Below are positions 22,125-33,265 of a stretch of 64,000 nt of DNA, in pieces. The number at the start of each line of letters is the position of its first letter. Position 1 is the stretch's first letter. Where the stretch lies: the NCBI RefSeq assembly GCF_902806685.2, contig NC_048536.1, positions 558,001-622,000 on the forward strand, read 5' to 3'. The position numbers and the translations under genes were made by a program. The stretch comes from Maniola hyperantus. Taxonomy: Eukaryota > Arthropoda > Insecta > Lepidoptera > Nymphalidae. The notes under the pieces are model-generated. The model made no database searches, was not told the DNA's origin, and was given only the letters and a program-made list of their open reading frames with translations.

Positions 22125-22520
22125 TCAAATGGTTTATTCAAAATAGGTAATAAATTACACTTTTTGATAGTCAGTTGTTGCATTTGTAAGATGATATAGT
22201 GGTGATAATTTTTAAAACTAAAGCTACGAGGGTTTCATACGCACCCAGGTCTGAGAAGAGCCCACAACAAACTCAGCCTGATCAACCTGTACGGGAGCGG
22301 TGTGTAGGCTCGACCGTACCAAAAGGGAGATCTCCCGCCGAGAGATTATGGCGACCTCCACATCACTCTCCTCCGAGACGAACGTCGTAGTGTGCTGCAT
22401 CCAAGAGAAGTGGCGCTGTAGTGCAACCAATGGGAATGCCGCCTGATCATCCAGGGACGTGGCGTTGTTTGATGATGGTATATTATCATCACTGGACCCG
22501 ATTGCCATCTCGACCTGTCG
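22125..22520 (-). mobile_element. LINE family K 3' fragment
   Basis: Minus strand: an open frame (22224-22508) runs into GTTGTGGGCTCTTCTCAG, then a 3' UTR ending in GAATAAACCATTTGATTTG. The same 3' UTR recurs at 28950-29240 (minus) and 47490-47640 (plus), so the frame is more likely part of a repeat than a host gene. I do not recognise the 94-residue product. Confidence 0.55.
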
Positions 22521-23289
22521 CGTACTTACGAAACGTGCCAGTCGATAGGTGTCCTAACTTTGTAAAACTAATTAAGCTTGTCTAGAATACAATCCTTACT
22601 AATGTACGTGCTTTAGGTTCTGGCAAGTACTACTTAAGTAGATACCTAATGTTCTGCATAATTAGAGCAAATCTCTGACACTTGACTTCTAAGCTAAACC
22701 CCTTCCTTTATCTAGACTACTAGGATTGCGCTAGAAATCTAGAATAGTCGTAAATTGCAGTCCCGCGACTGAGCACCCTACAATTTATTACCCTCTCCGT
22801 GTGTTACTTTTCTATTTATTCCCGCTCCTAAGCTCAAACACATGTTTTTGTAACTTCGAACTAAAAGCATTTTAAATTATGTACTTAAAGTCCGACTAAC
22901 GTCCAGGCTTTTTACGAGAAAATGGGCTAAAAAAGTAAAAAACAGCCAAAGTGCGAGTCAGAATAATTTACCATCGGGGGTTCTTCAGCTTAGAAAGAAA
23001 CATATTATTAAGTATATACTTAGCTATAGTACCTTTCTCGGAAATAGATCTTTGTGTAACTAACATGACTCGATGAGAAGTGAAAGAAAAAGAGTCACAC
23101 TGTGACACGATTGAGTGTGACTCGTTGGGAACCCACCCATCCTTACGCATTACAGGTTAGCAATACAGCTTAACTGAATGTCTATACTGTCATAGGCAAC
23201 TACATGACAGGTACCTATATCAGTAAAAGGAGACCCTGCTGTGCCGTGTCCAAAACAGGCACCTATCACCACACAGATTTATTTCTTAA
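22521..23289. other. Gap with a short family A-like end
   Basis: About 22925-22985 resembles the CCAAGTGCGAGTC end of family A. The rest has no supported gene. Confidence 0.4.
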
Positions 23290-23516
23290 CTAGCTTATGC
23301 TCGCGACTTCGTCCGCGTGGACTACACCAAACCACTATTTCAATCCTTTGAAGAAAGGATTTTTCGAAAGTCTTTTCTTAGCGGATGCCTATTGCCTACG
23401 TCATACTAGCTCTCTGCATGCCAAATTGCAGCCCGATCCGTTCAGTTAGTTTGAGCTTTGCGTCGATAGATCAGTCAGTCAGCCAGTCAGTCATCGTTTC
23501 CTTTTATATATTTAGA
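23290..23516 (-). mobile_element. Lep1-variant Helitron-type element
   Basis: Minus-oriented. CTAG at 23290-23293 after an A, AGTCAGTCAG run near 23475-23492, ending ..TATATTTAGA at the TC-start side. Near complete. Confidence 0.65.
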
Positions 23517-23981
23517 AGAAGAAGATAATTTTAAGAAATTTACATAAGTACTTACTTAGCTAGCTGATAATATCAGCTAATTATTATGTTAAATTGCGAT
23601 TTCTAAATAAAATAAAATAAAAATCATTCGTGTCCGTAATAATGAAAAAATCGCCACAAACCGACCAATTTGAGTCGTGACTCGTGAGGTCAACCTAATG
23701 TCGTTTGTTTGAATAAAATAACAAGATAAATTGGCAGCGTAATCGGTTTAGACGGACACGGGCGAATGGCGGACAACTCGATTTCATATTTTAAAATGAA
23801 ACACAGTTTAGAATCGACATGGACATTTTTGAAATTGTAAAAATGAATTTGATTTGACGAAAAAATGGCCTTTGTCACGCGCGGAGCATTTATAAATGGG
23901 CTCGGGGATTTGTTTTATTTTGTCCAATGTTCATGTGGTGCTCATAATGATTACACGTTAAAGCCTGCAGTAGGTAAAATC
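23517..23981. other. Gap, nothing recognised
   Basis: No gene or repeat I can define; the minus-strand frame 23690-23878 has no domain. Confidence 0.4.
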
Positions 23982-24443
23982 CTAGGGTTCCGTACCTCAA
24001 AAGAAAAAACGGAACCCTTATAGGATCACTTTGTTGTCTGTGTGCCTGTCCGCCTGTCTGTCTGTCGGTCTGTCAAGAAACCTTTAGAGTACTTCCCGTT
24101 GACCCAGAATCATGAAATTTGGCAGGTAGGTAGGTCTTATAGCAGACATTAGGGGAAAAATCTTAAAACTGTGAATTTGTGGTTACATCACACAAAAAAA
24201 TTAAATTGTGGTCATGAACTAATAATTAGTTTTTCAATATTTGAAGTACTTACCTAAGATAAGATGGATCAAGTGGGGTATCATATGAAAGGGCTTCACC
24301 TGTGCATTCTTAAAACAGATTTTTATTTATTTTTGTGCATCTTAGTTTTTGAATTATCGTGCAAAATGTCGAAAAAATACGACTGTAGAGTGTAGTACGG
24401 AACCCTCGCTGCGCGAGCCTGACTCGCACTTGACCGGTTTTTT
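23982..24443 (+). repeat. Family A, near full length
   Basis: Runs from AGGGTTCCGTACCTCAAAAG through the (GTCT)n run to TTGACCGGTTTTTT. Full-length type copy. Confidence 0.8.
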
Positions 24444-24444
24444 A

Positions 24445-24555
24445 CGAAACCGGGCCTTATCTAGCCACGACTGAGGGCTCTAACCAAATTTTCAATTTTC
24501 CTGCCGGGAATCGAACCCGGGATCTCCCACTTAAACTTAGTGAATACCACTGCGC
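24445..24555 (-). mobile_element. SINE family D head
   Basis: Minus-oriented head with a good B-box (reverse complement of GGAATCGAACCC). The body is missing. Confidence 0.65.
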
Positions 24556-25292
24556 GTGGAACGACAAAGGCCTTTATTGAATAATCTCGTATCACAATGC
24601 TTATATTTTCGTCAACGCCATAAATCTGGGCAGTGCGGATGGCTGAAGACAGCAGCCATTTTGTAAATCATTTTTATGTATTATCTACCCACCGCGTTAT
24701 TGTGGGATGGCAATGAAAATAATATGACAAGGAATCGTGCCTTTAAAACTAAACGCCAAAAGCTTAAAGGCGTCTTTTTGCTGCAAGTGTCATGATTTTC
24801 AAATAATAATTTATCGTTTGGGTCAAATCACTTACTTTTTACAACTGCATTAAGATTTAGGAATAATCTCATTGGATGAAATTTCAAAGAGGCTGTCATT
24901 GGTGGGTTGTTTTCGATTCAGACCAATGGCATACACTTTGCATTTTTCTGTGTAATGAATGAAAAAAAGAAACGTGACGTTTGGTCGGCATAAACTTGAT
25001 AAATGGCGTTTTTCTAAGTTAGTTCGTTTGAAGCTTTAGAGCTGGGAGGTAATCTCAAAAAGTGTGAAGTATTGTTGTAAGTGGTGATAAAGATGTAAAA
25101 GAAGTATTTCATGTGTTGCAATGAGCATAAATGTGTTAAAGAAGTATTACCTGGTGTTTCAATGAGTTATCTCATAAGTATTTACGAGTGTATTGAATTA
25201 AACATCTGATATCGACGTTGAAGAAGGCATATTCTTTATACAAGCAAGAGTGAAGATCTGCACAACACCGTAGTCACAACACAACAGGTGTC
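24556..25292. other. Gap, nothing recognised
   Basis: 0.74 kb AT-rich, no supported coding frame or repeat. Confidence 0.4.
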
Positions 25293-25582
25293 AGGTTTAA
25301 GTCCCGCAAATTGCTGTTGCGCTGGAACCATGTCTCATTAACATCGAAATGACGACATCTTGACGTCAGCTGAAATAAAAATATACTCAAAACTTCAGTC
25401 TAGTGCTGACGTCACTAAAATGGAACGTTGGAATGGTGACTTCGCACCGGAAGGTGAAAGGTGGACCGACGCGACGACATCAGACGAGTCGCAGGGAGTC
25501 GCTGGATTCAGGCGGCGCAAGGAAGTCCCTACAAGAGACCTATGTCCAGCAGTGGACGTCAATAATTGGTTGATAGAATTCC
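25293..25582 (+). mobile_element. MITE family H copy 3 next to an RTE LINE tail
   Basis: About 25293-25432 carries family H sequence from TAAGTCCCGCAAATTGCTG, with TGACGTCA at 25361-25368 and 25407-25414; its right end is missing. From about 25433 to 25582 an RTE C-terminal fragment follows (GERWTDATT, then GTCCAGCAGTGGACGTCAAT). Confidence 0.6.
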
Positions 25583-25954
25583 TAGGAAATGTATAATAAC
25601 AACCAAACTAAATAGACGTTTGTGCTTTGTGGAGAAAACTACAAATTGTAATAAAAGAGAAAAGCTTGAAAATGCAGATATAAAATATCTGTAGGTACAA
25701 GAAAGTTGCAAGTACTGAGGAGCGTAGTACCTAATAGTAATTATCTAGCGCAGTGCAAGTGCCCAAGTGCTTGGAGTGGTCTGCGCAGAACGGCAATTAA
25801 ACAGCGCCGCTCACTGCTCAGGGCTACCAGGCGCCAGGATTTGTCCTGATTCAAGATTTATGAAGATCATGGTTTACTTTTTTAACCAACCGAGTTGCAC
25901 ATTATTTAGAACAAATCGGCCAAGTCAAGCTCAATATGATGATGATCAAATGAT

Positions 25955-26157
25955 GCTCGCGACTTCGATCGCGTTTATTTAGGTTTTTAAAAATCCCGTG
26001 GGAACATCTTGATTTTCCGGGACAAAACGAAGGCTATGTTACTCCGTCCTTTCAACTATCTCTGTGCCAAAAATCAAGTCGATTGATGCTTAGTTAGGGC
26101 GTGAAGGAAGGACAAACAAACAAACATACTTTCGCATTTATAATATTAAGTATAGAT
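25955..26157 (-). mobile_element. Lep1-like element, partial
   Basis: Minus-oriented, from GATGCTCGCGACTTCG to ACTTTCGCATTTATAATATTAAG. Lacks the CTAG border. Confidence 0.65.
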
Positions 26158-26582
26158 TAATCAATTCACAAAGATAGTCACATTCTGCTAGCGTTTCACG
26201 GCCAATGCTTGTTAAAGTTTAATTGAATTAAAAATATTTTTATTTATTTTTATTTTTATTTCAATATAAACCTGGTAACCCTAGCTCTTCTCCACTACTG
26301 ATTAGACACTAAACTTGCTTTATAAGTTCACTCATTAAACTTTTAGTGTTACGTTAATTAGTGTTAATTACACTCGTTAATTAGTACTAGGTATTTATAA
26401 ATATCAACTCTATACTTACATAGATAAACGCAGTAGAAATTCAAATGATAAAATGGTGGAGTTATTTTACCTATCTACCATACCTACCGTAAATAAATTA
26501 AAATTAAATTAAGTCTTTCACAAATTATGTGCCGACCGTGGACCTATGATACTCGTGTCGACCCTACAAAAATATCAACTAC
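26158..26582. other. Gap, nothing recognised
   Basis: AT-rich; a TTTTTATTTATTTTTATTTTTATTT run near 26235. No gene. Confidence 0.4.
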
Positions 26583-26795
26583 TAGATGATGCCCGCGACT
26601 TCATTCGTGTGGAATTAGGTTTTTAAAAATCCCGTGGGAACTCTTTTATTTTCCAGGGTAAAACGTAGCCTATGTCACTCTCCAGGTATTTATCTATACA
26701 CATGCAAAAAATCACGTCAATCCGTTGCACCGTTGCGACGTGATGAAAGGACAAACCAACAAACAAACACACTTTCGCATTTATAATAAGGGTAG
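26583..26795 (-). mobile_element. Lep1-like element, near complete
   Basis: Minus-oriented with CTAG after an A near 26583 and the TTCGCATTTATAAT end at about 26775, slightly decayed. Confidence 0.65.
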
Positions 26796-27554
26796 GTACT
26801 AGATACTGATGATGCTGAATAATTAAGTAGGTACGTTAGAAACAGTGATGTGGTTTAGAAACCTTGCTTTGTTGCTAGCTAGCATACTTCCTAGCCCTAG
26901 CTAGCATCCTAGCTTGCTTAATGCGATTACACTTTCCTACTTCCTACCCTACCTAGGACTTCCTATATCAGGTAGGTCTGCCGGATTTGCACAATTTGTG
27001 CAAATCTGGGAAAATTCAGAAAATTATCTTTCAGGAACAAATATGAAGTAAATGAGTATTTTTGACCAAAGTTTTTATGGAAAAACATGTAAATGCATAA
27101 ATGTTATGCGCGCAAAACTCATATCATTATACCATACCTACCTATATATGCCTTCGATGTATGATTAGTCTACTATTTTTGAAAACTAACTAAAATTTGA
27201 ATTTTTGCGGCTGGGTCTACCAAATCACCTTAAATACCAATGCGCACTATACAAGACAGGCTTATTCACTTTTCAAGGTTTTGATGAAACTTTTATGGTC
27301 CAAAGTAATCAAATTCCAAGTTTATAATACCGTGATGACAGGACAAAATGAGCAAGCAATAAAATGGCGCTGGTTTTATGGTAATCTGCATATTTCCACC
27401 GCCTCAGATGAAATTACGAGCTTGGAGTGTCTCGAAGGAAGCGGCTTATTTTAAACTTTATTGCTTGGATGTCCAGTTGATTATATTTCGCTGAAACTGT
27501 AAAAGCTCGTCTGTCGTAGTCTCACTGGTAGTCGTGGCACATGCCCGTTAAAAT
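26796..27554. other. Gap, nothing recognised
   Basis: GCTAGCTAGC/CCTAGC-rich words at 26873-26920 form a short, imperfect repeat cluster. The plus-strand frame 27197-27454 has no domain I know. Confidence 0.4.
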
Positions 27555-27797
27555 ATACCTATGAAAGGAAAAGGTGACTGACTGACTGACTGACTGATCT
27601 ATCAACGCACAGTTCATACTATGGACGGATCGGGCTGGGATATATATAATAGCCTTTGTCACTCTCTAAAGTCTTTAATAAATAAATAAAATAAATGAAA
27701 ATATTTTTTATTCAATTAAACTTTTACAATTATTTTCGAATCGTCAACAGCATCTACCACTAATTCGGAATGCCTTTCCTACCGAGAAGAACCTATA
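27555..27797. mobile_element. Lep1-variant fragment and LINE 3'-end fragment
   Basis: About 27555-27660 is a plus-oriented Lep1-variant 5' part (GACTGACTGACTGACTGATC). About 27693-27797 is a minus-oriented LINE 3' end related to 3306-3545. Confidence 0.55.
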
Positions 27798-27798
27798 A

Positions 27799-28287
27799 AA
27801 AAACCGGCCAAGTGCGAGTCAGGCTCGCGCAACGAAGATTCCGTACTATTATAGTATATATAATATAATATTATATATACGATATAATAATATAATACGA
27901 CTATAATAGTCGTATTTTTTCGACATTATGCACGATAATTCAAAAACTATGCTGCATAAAATAAAATAAAAATCTGTTTTAGAATGCACAGGTGAAACCA
28001 TTTTATATGATACCCCACTTGATATAGTTATCTTACTTCAAAGTTGAAAATACTAATTTTTAGTTTACGACCACAATTTAATTTTTTTGTGTGATTTAAC
28101 CACAAATTCACTGTTTGCAGATATTTCCCCTAATGTCTGCTATAAGACCTACCAACCTGCCAAATTTCATGATTCTAGGTCAACGGGAAGTAACTACCCT
28201 GTAGGTTTCTTGACAGACAGACAGACAACGAAATGATCCTATAAGAGTTCCGTTTTTCCTTTTGAGGTACGGAACCCTAAAAACAAA
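27799..28287 (-). repeat. Family A, full length with an internal TA-rich expansion
   Basis: From AAACCGGCCAAGTGCGAGTC to GGTACGGAACCCTAAAAA. Near 27850-27905 it carries an extra palindromic run of TATA/ATAT words that duplicates the CTATAATAG/GACTATAATAGTCG region, absent from other copies. Confidence 0.8.
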
Positions 28288-28576
28288 AAAATTACTACCC
28301 GCAGGTATGAAAACGGATGCCAGGCTTGATAGGTTATTATTGGAAACGGTGCAAGATATTAGCGACAATCTATTGGCACGTGGAGCCTAATGCATCTTGT
28401 AGCTAGGGCTAGGCTTTGGCGGAAATAGGCTCCTACGATCAATCATAACAACCGGTACTTGACAGTGGACGGGAAATGGGAAAAAGACGGATTGAAGACA
28501 ATGGGAACCAACTGGACGAGGTTTAGCACTCTCAGAAAGTCATAATAAACGAGTAGGTACATAGTACATAACACGA
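28288..28576. other. Gap, nothing recognised
   Basis: No gene; the minus-strand frame 28443-28658 overlaps the next repeat and has no domain. Confidence 0.35.
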
Positions 28577-28949
28577 TTAATTTGATGTTTTTATTTGTCG
28601 ATATTTCAACCCAATTGCGGCCCAACACGTTAACCGATTTTGATGAAATTTGATACAATGTTAGCTTACATTCTAGGGAAGGACATAGACTTTTTATTCG
28701 GAAAATTAAAGAGTTCCCACGGGTTTTTTAAGAACCTAAATCCACGCGGACAAAGTCACCTAGTCTATACTTATTATATAAAGAGGTAATGTCGTTAAGT
28801 TTGTTTGTAGGGGGTAATCTTTGGAACTACTGAACCGATTTTAAAAATTCTTTCACCAGTAGAAAGCTACATTATTCCTGAGTCACATAGGCTATACGGG
28901 ATCTTTAAAAACCTAAATCTACGCGGGCGAAGCTGCGGGGATCAGCTAG
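28577..28949 (+). mobile_element. Head-to-tail pair of Lep1-like elements
   Basis: The first copy (about 28577-28763) ends GTCACCTAG. The second starts immediately as TCTATACTTATTATATAAAG at 28764 and ends GATCAGCTAG at 28949 before T. There is no spacer between them. The second copy is the same subfamily as 46809-46993. Confidence 0.7.
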
Positions 28950-29240
28950 TAGTTAATAAATTACACTTTTTGATGATCGGTTGTTGGATTTGTAAGATGA
29001 TATACTTAGTGGTGATAATAATTATTACGCGAACTTAAAACTAACCACAAAGCCGCCTCCGGTTTTAGCTTATTGTTCCTGATTTCTCGGTAAGAGTTGA
29101 TTAAATCGTCTTGAGCGCAGCATCCGCTCGGCAGATTGTCATCACGAGCAATTTCTGTTCGATGGGCTCTTCTATTATTTCTCTGCAATCGGAACACTAC
29201 ATACTTACTTATTGAAAATAAGTAACTATTATTTGTTTTC
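28950..29240 (-). mobile_element. LINE family K 3' fragment
   Basis: Minus-oriented, shares AATAAATTACACTTTTTGAT, the TGTAAGATGATATA words and the GATGGGCTCTTCT word with 22125-22520. The short frame 29006-29242 is not convincing as a gene. Confidence 0.5.
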
Positions 29241-29644
29241 AATATACAGAGCTCACAATATTTTCTCTTGAAAATAAAATCACTAACTTAAGTACCTACC
29301 TAGGTAGTTTCCTTTTGTCAGCAACTTCTTTTCGTGGAGTTTTTTTAATCCTGTAGAAATAATGTAACTTCCCGAGATAAAAGAATTGTTCAATTATTTT
29401 TCTCGTGGGGATTGTTTTAACTTTTGTGTTTGACTGTGAAATCTATTCTGCACAACTTACTTTTGGATTAATATAAATATATACATACGGATCGGATACT
29501 GGGTAGAACTTCATCAGATTCTAAGTAATTATATCTACTTAGGTACAATTGAATTTGAACTTAGATAATATACCTGTTTAGATTTCATTTCATGATGAGA
29601 ATTGACCGATGCCTATCCTCATTATCGACTGCGACTCTTTCATC
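29241..29644. other. Gap, nothing recognised
   Basis: AT-rich with no coding frame or repeat I can define. Confidence 0.35.
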
Positions 29645-29865
29645 TAAATATCAATGTATAAAAGGGAAAGATGACTTACTGACTGACTGACTGATCTATC
29701 AACGCACAGCTCAAACTACTGGACGGATCGGGCTGAAATTTAGCATGCAGATTGCTATTACAACGTAGACATCCGCTAAAAAAGGATTATTGAAAATTCA
29801 ACCCCTAAGTTCGGGGGTTCGAAATTTATGTAGCTCACGCGGACAAAGTCGCGAGTATAAGCTAG
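29645..29865 (+). mobile_element. Lep1-variant Helitron-type element
   Basis: From about TGTATAAAAGGGAAAG through a (GACT)n run to GAGTATAAGCTAG (CTAG 29862-29865) followed by T. Confidence 0.65.
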
Positions 29866-30219
29866 TTCTAGTTAGGAGTACCTATAATGAGTAATGAACT
29901 CAGGGACGCTAAAGGTCCGTTTTTATTTGCGTCATAAAATTCAGCAGGTTATTTTTATGATTGATCGATTTTTTTATAGTTCAATCACAATTTCCGCTTC
30001 GCGCTGATGACAGATGGAAATCAAGATTGAAAAACTGTCTGTAATTTGCATACTATCCCGACAGGATCGTGCAATTTCTCTTTAGCACTGCACATACCTA
30101 TAACCTACCTACTAGGTACTTGAGGGTGACAGGTACGTGGTAGGTACCTACGTGATACAATACTACTCATAATACGAAGGAACTGGCGGTAGAGCCGTGA
30201 CACTGGCTATATTTAAAAA
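29866..30219. other. Gap, nothing recognised
   Basis: No gene. Contains a GTAGGTACCTA-rich patch at 30105-30160. Confidence 0.35.
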
Positions 30220-30556
30220 AAAAACGGCCAAGTGCGAGTCAGGCTCTCGCAAGGACGTTCCGTACTACAGTCGAATTTTTTCGACATTTTGCACGATAAT
30301 TCAAAAACTATGATGCATAAAAATAAATAAAAATCTGTTTTAGAATGTACAGGTAAAGCCCTTTCATATGATACCTCACTTGATATGTTATCTTACTTCG
30401 AAAAATGAAAATACTAATTATTAGTTTTTTTTTTTTGTTCATGACCACAATTTAATTTTTTTTTTTGTGATGTACCTAACCAGACGTCTGACAAACAACA
30501 AAGTGATCCTATAAGGGTTCCGTTTTTTCCTTTTGAGGTACGGAGCCCTAAAAAAG
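30220..30556 (-). repeat. Family A, internally deleted
   Basis: Both ends present (ACGGCCAAGTGCGAGTC, then ACGGAGCCCTAAAAA); a central block near the GACA run is missing. Confidence 0.75.
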
Positions 30557-30893
30557 TTTAACATTTTTTACACATTATTATTTGTACATTTATAACAGAC
30601 GACATACATAAGACAGAACAACGCAGTCGGGCTTTTATAACTTTTAAATTAGGTAGGTAACTACTTGTTGTCTCTACTATATTGTTATACCGGGTATAGT
30701 CGGGACTGTACCGGGGGAAATCTACCGCACTGTTCAGCTGAATATCTTAGCGTGTGTACTGTATAGTGTATACCTACTCGTATTAGCGTACGATATGAGC
30801 TCCAGACTCCAGACAACTCATAATAGAGCTTGTGATTACAGAGACCTACTAATTGGAAATTAATTTTAATACAGTTTCGTATTTTTAATATTT
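30557..30893. other. Gap, nothing recognised
   Basis: No gene or recognised repeat. Confidence 0.35.
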
Positions 30894-31529
30894 TTGGGTT
30901 CCGTACCTCAAAAGGAAAAACGGAACCCTTATAGGATCACTTTGTTGTCTGTCTGTGGGTCTGTCATAGAGGCGATGCCTGTCGTAGTGGCGATGGCCGT
31001 TGGAGCCGGAAAGTCCTTGAGAGTGTGGGACGCCCTCCAGCACGATGGACCGACGATATAAAGAGGCAGGCGGGAAGTGGCTGGATGAGGAAAGCTGAGG
31101 ACCGGGTGTGGTGGCACTCTTTAGGGAAGGCCTATGTCCAACAGTGGACGTCCACAGGCGATGATGATGATGATGATAATGGGTCTGTCAAAAAACCTAG
31201 AGGGTACTTCCCGTTGACTTAGAATCATAAAATTTGGCAGGTAGGTAGATACTATAGTACACGTGAGGGGAAAATCCGAAAACCGTGAAGTTGTGGTCAC
31301 ATCATGAAAAAAAATTAAAATGTATTCACGAACAATAATTAATATTTTCAAGTTTCAAAGTAAGATTAATATACCAAGTAGGGTATCATATGAAAGAGCT
31401 TTATCTGTAAATTCTAAAAACAGATTTTTATTTATAGTTTTTATGCATAGTTTTTGATTTATCGTACAAAATGTCGAAAAATTAAGACTAGTACGAAAGC
31501 CTCGGTTCGCGAGTCTGACTCGCACCTTG
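30894..31529 (+). repeat. Family A, split by an RTE insertion
   Basis: Starts GGGTTCCGTACCTCAAAAGG and ends CACCTTGGCCGGTTTTT. It is interrupted at 30967-31180 by a 214-bp LINE fragment with a 10-bp direct repeat on each side. Confidence 0.8.
30967..31180 (+). mobile_element. 5'-truncated RTE LINE insertion with (GAT)n tail
   Basis: Open plus-strand frame encoding WSRKVLESVGRPPARWTDDI and WMRKAEDRVWWHSLGKAYVQ, the C-terminal signature of RTE-type reverse transcriptases, followed by a GATGATGATGATGAT tail. Direct repeats GGGTCTGTCA at 30957-30966 and 31181-31190 are its target-site duplication. The intact frame and perfect duplication suggest a recent, heavily truncated insertion. Confidence 0.85.
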
Positions 31530-31622
31530 GCCGGTTTTTACACAGTTGTCCAATAAAACGGGTATAATGTTTTCAGGGCTTACGTAGATGTGTAGGTATA
31601 TAATATGTTGGTAGATAGGTAA

Positions 31623-31976
31623 GCTTGCTTTAACGGTGAAGAAAACATCGTGAGGAAACGGACATGCCTGAGAGTTCTCCATAACGTTCTCAACGTATGA
31701 AGTCTGATTCTGTAATGTTGCCTGTTGTTCCTCATTCTTTCGTTCATCAGTAAATACGTAGTACCTACCCTTATTATAAATGCGAAAGTGTGTTTGTTGT
31801 TGGTTTGTCCTTCAATCACGTCACAACGGAACAACGGATCGACGTGATTTTTTGTATGGGTATAGTTAAAGACCTGGAGAGTGACATAAGCTACTATTTA
31901 TCCGGGGAAATCAAAGAGTTCCCACTGGATTTTTAAAAATCTAAATCCACGCGTACAAAGTCGCAGGCGTTAGCTA
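31623..31976 (+). mobile_element. SINE C fragment and Lep1-like element
   Basis: 31623-31710 is the middle of SINE C (ACGGTGAAGAAAACATCGTG). About 31768-31976 is a Lep1-like copy from TTATTATAAATGCGAAAGTG to a decayed GTTAGCTAA end. Confidence 0.6.
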
Positions 31977-32289
31977 AGTATCCTCTAAATAATTTTCGTC
32001 ATAGCAGCTTATAAGAAAGGCTTTCTTTGATTGTTCATAAGAAAAGTATACTTACTTAGTATGCGAGCGAATAAAGTTTTTATCTTTTTTCGGTAATCAT
32101 ACTTTTCCGACAAAAGCTTTACATAAATATTATTTCCCAAGCTTTTTATAACCCCATCAAAAATCCGCAAGGTTGTAAAATTATAATTTCGCTTGTATAG
32201 AATGCTCTTGGCCCGTGAAGGAGATCGGAGTTGATCCCTATAAGCCGACAGCCAGGTGCCAAAGCCTCTTTTTTCAATGCGAGAATAAT
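31977..32289. other. Gap, nothing recognised
   Basis: A 95-codon minus-strand frame (32009-32296) is basic and AT-encoded with no domain I recognise; not called. Confidence 0.35.
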
Positions 32290-32470
32290 CAAACATTTTT
32301 TTTATTCTGACACAAGTTAGCCCTTTGCTGCGATCTCACCTGATGGTAAGTGATGATGGAGTCTAAGATGGAAGCGGGCCAACCTGTAAGGGGTATGGCA
32401 GTTTTTATTAAAACCACAGTCCTTTGGTTTCTACACGGCATCGTACCGGAACACTAAATCGCTAACTCGC
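32290..32470 (-). mobile_element. SINE family D, 3' half
   Basis: Minus-oriented tail and body (GCGATCTCACCTGATGGTAAG .. GGGGTATGGCAG .. GGCATCGTACCGG). The tRNA head is missing. Confidence 0.65.
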
Positions 32471-32544
32471 ATGGCTACCTACTACGACCTACCATGTACG
32501 TAGGAACAGGGATATGTAATCATGTCGGTAGGTACCTAACTACC

Positions 32545-32735
32545 TACTTACCAAACCTCAATAGTTCAACGGTTAGAGGACCGGACTGAAATCCGAAAGG
32601 TTGCCGGTTCAAACAATGGGCAATGGGTGGGCCGTTGCACTATTGTCGTACCTACTCCATAGCACAAGCTTAAAGCTTAGTTGGAGGGGAAAGGGGAATA
32701 TTAGTCATCATTGGCTAATATTCTTTTTTTTTAAA
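32545..32735 (+). mobile_element. SINE family E, copy 2
   Basis: AATAGTTCAACGGTTAGAGG and GGTTGCCGGTTCAAAC boxes, body and AATATTCTTTTTTTTT tail as in 16965-17135. Confidence 0.65.
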
Positions 32736-33164
32736 CAAAAAAATAAAAAAATAAACGTTAGATAGGTATAATTTGCAAATGTTATTATTTTCTCAAAAAA
32801 CCCGTGATCAAATTGAACGAATGAATCTTTCCGTATGAAAAAACAAATTTTTAATTCCATTATCCGGCCGCAATTGCCGATCGTGGCTAACGAACGGACG
32901 GACGGACGGACGGACGGCCCCGCCGCGTATTGTTCCCTTTTAATTAGAAAACCGTATCAAACAATGGGACATACGCAATTACTTCATTCGCTTCACGATT
33001 GACGGTACCGCACGAGATAAAAGGATTTTTTAAAATAAAAACTGATTACCTACGTTTATATACCACACGTACCTCATAAGTCGTATGTACGTAATGTACC
33101 TATAGGTGTAGATACGGTGTACCTATAGCTACTCAGTATAGCTATCACTACTAACTACTTATAA
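32736..33164. other. Gap with a CpG-richer patch
   Basis: 32860-33015 stands out from its AT-rich surroundings (GGCCGCAATTGCCGATCG, a (GGAC)n run at 32892-32917, GCCCCGCCGCG). No coding frame. It could be a conserved regulatory element, but nothing here proves it. Confidence 0.35.
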
Positions 33165-33265
33165 TGCGTAAAAAATGACTAGAGAACCCAGAACCGTACC
33201 TTTGACATGACAGTTGACCCAAAATGGCGCGTGAAAAGTCATTTTGTATGGACTATATAATTCAT
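33165..33265. repeat. Repeat family G fragment
   Basis: Starts ATAATGCGTAAAAAATGACT and holds CAAAATGGCGCGTGAAAAG, as in the complete inverted copy at 60056-60207. Confidence 0.55.

Noticed and set aside
22224..22508. 94-codon minus-strand frame as a host gene
   Set aside because: Its 3' continuation is a repeated LINE-type UTR present at two other places in the window.
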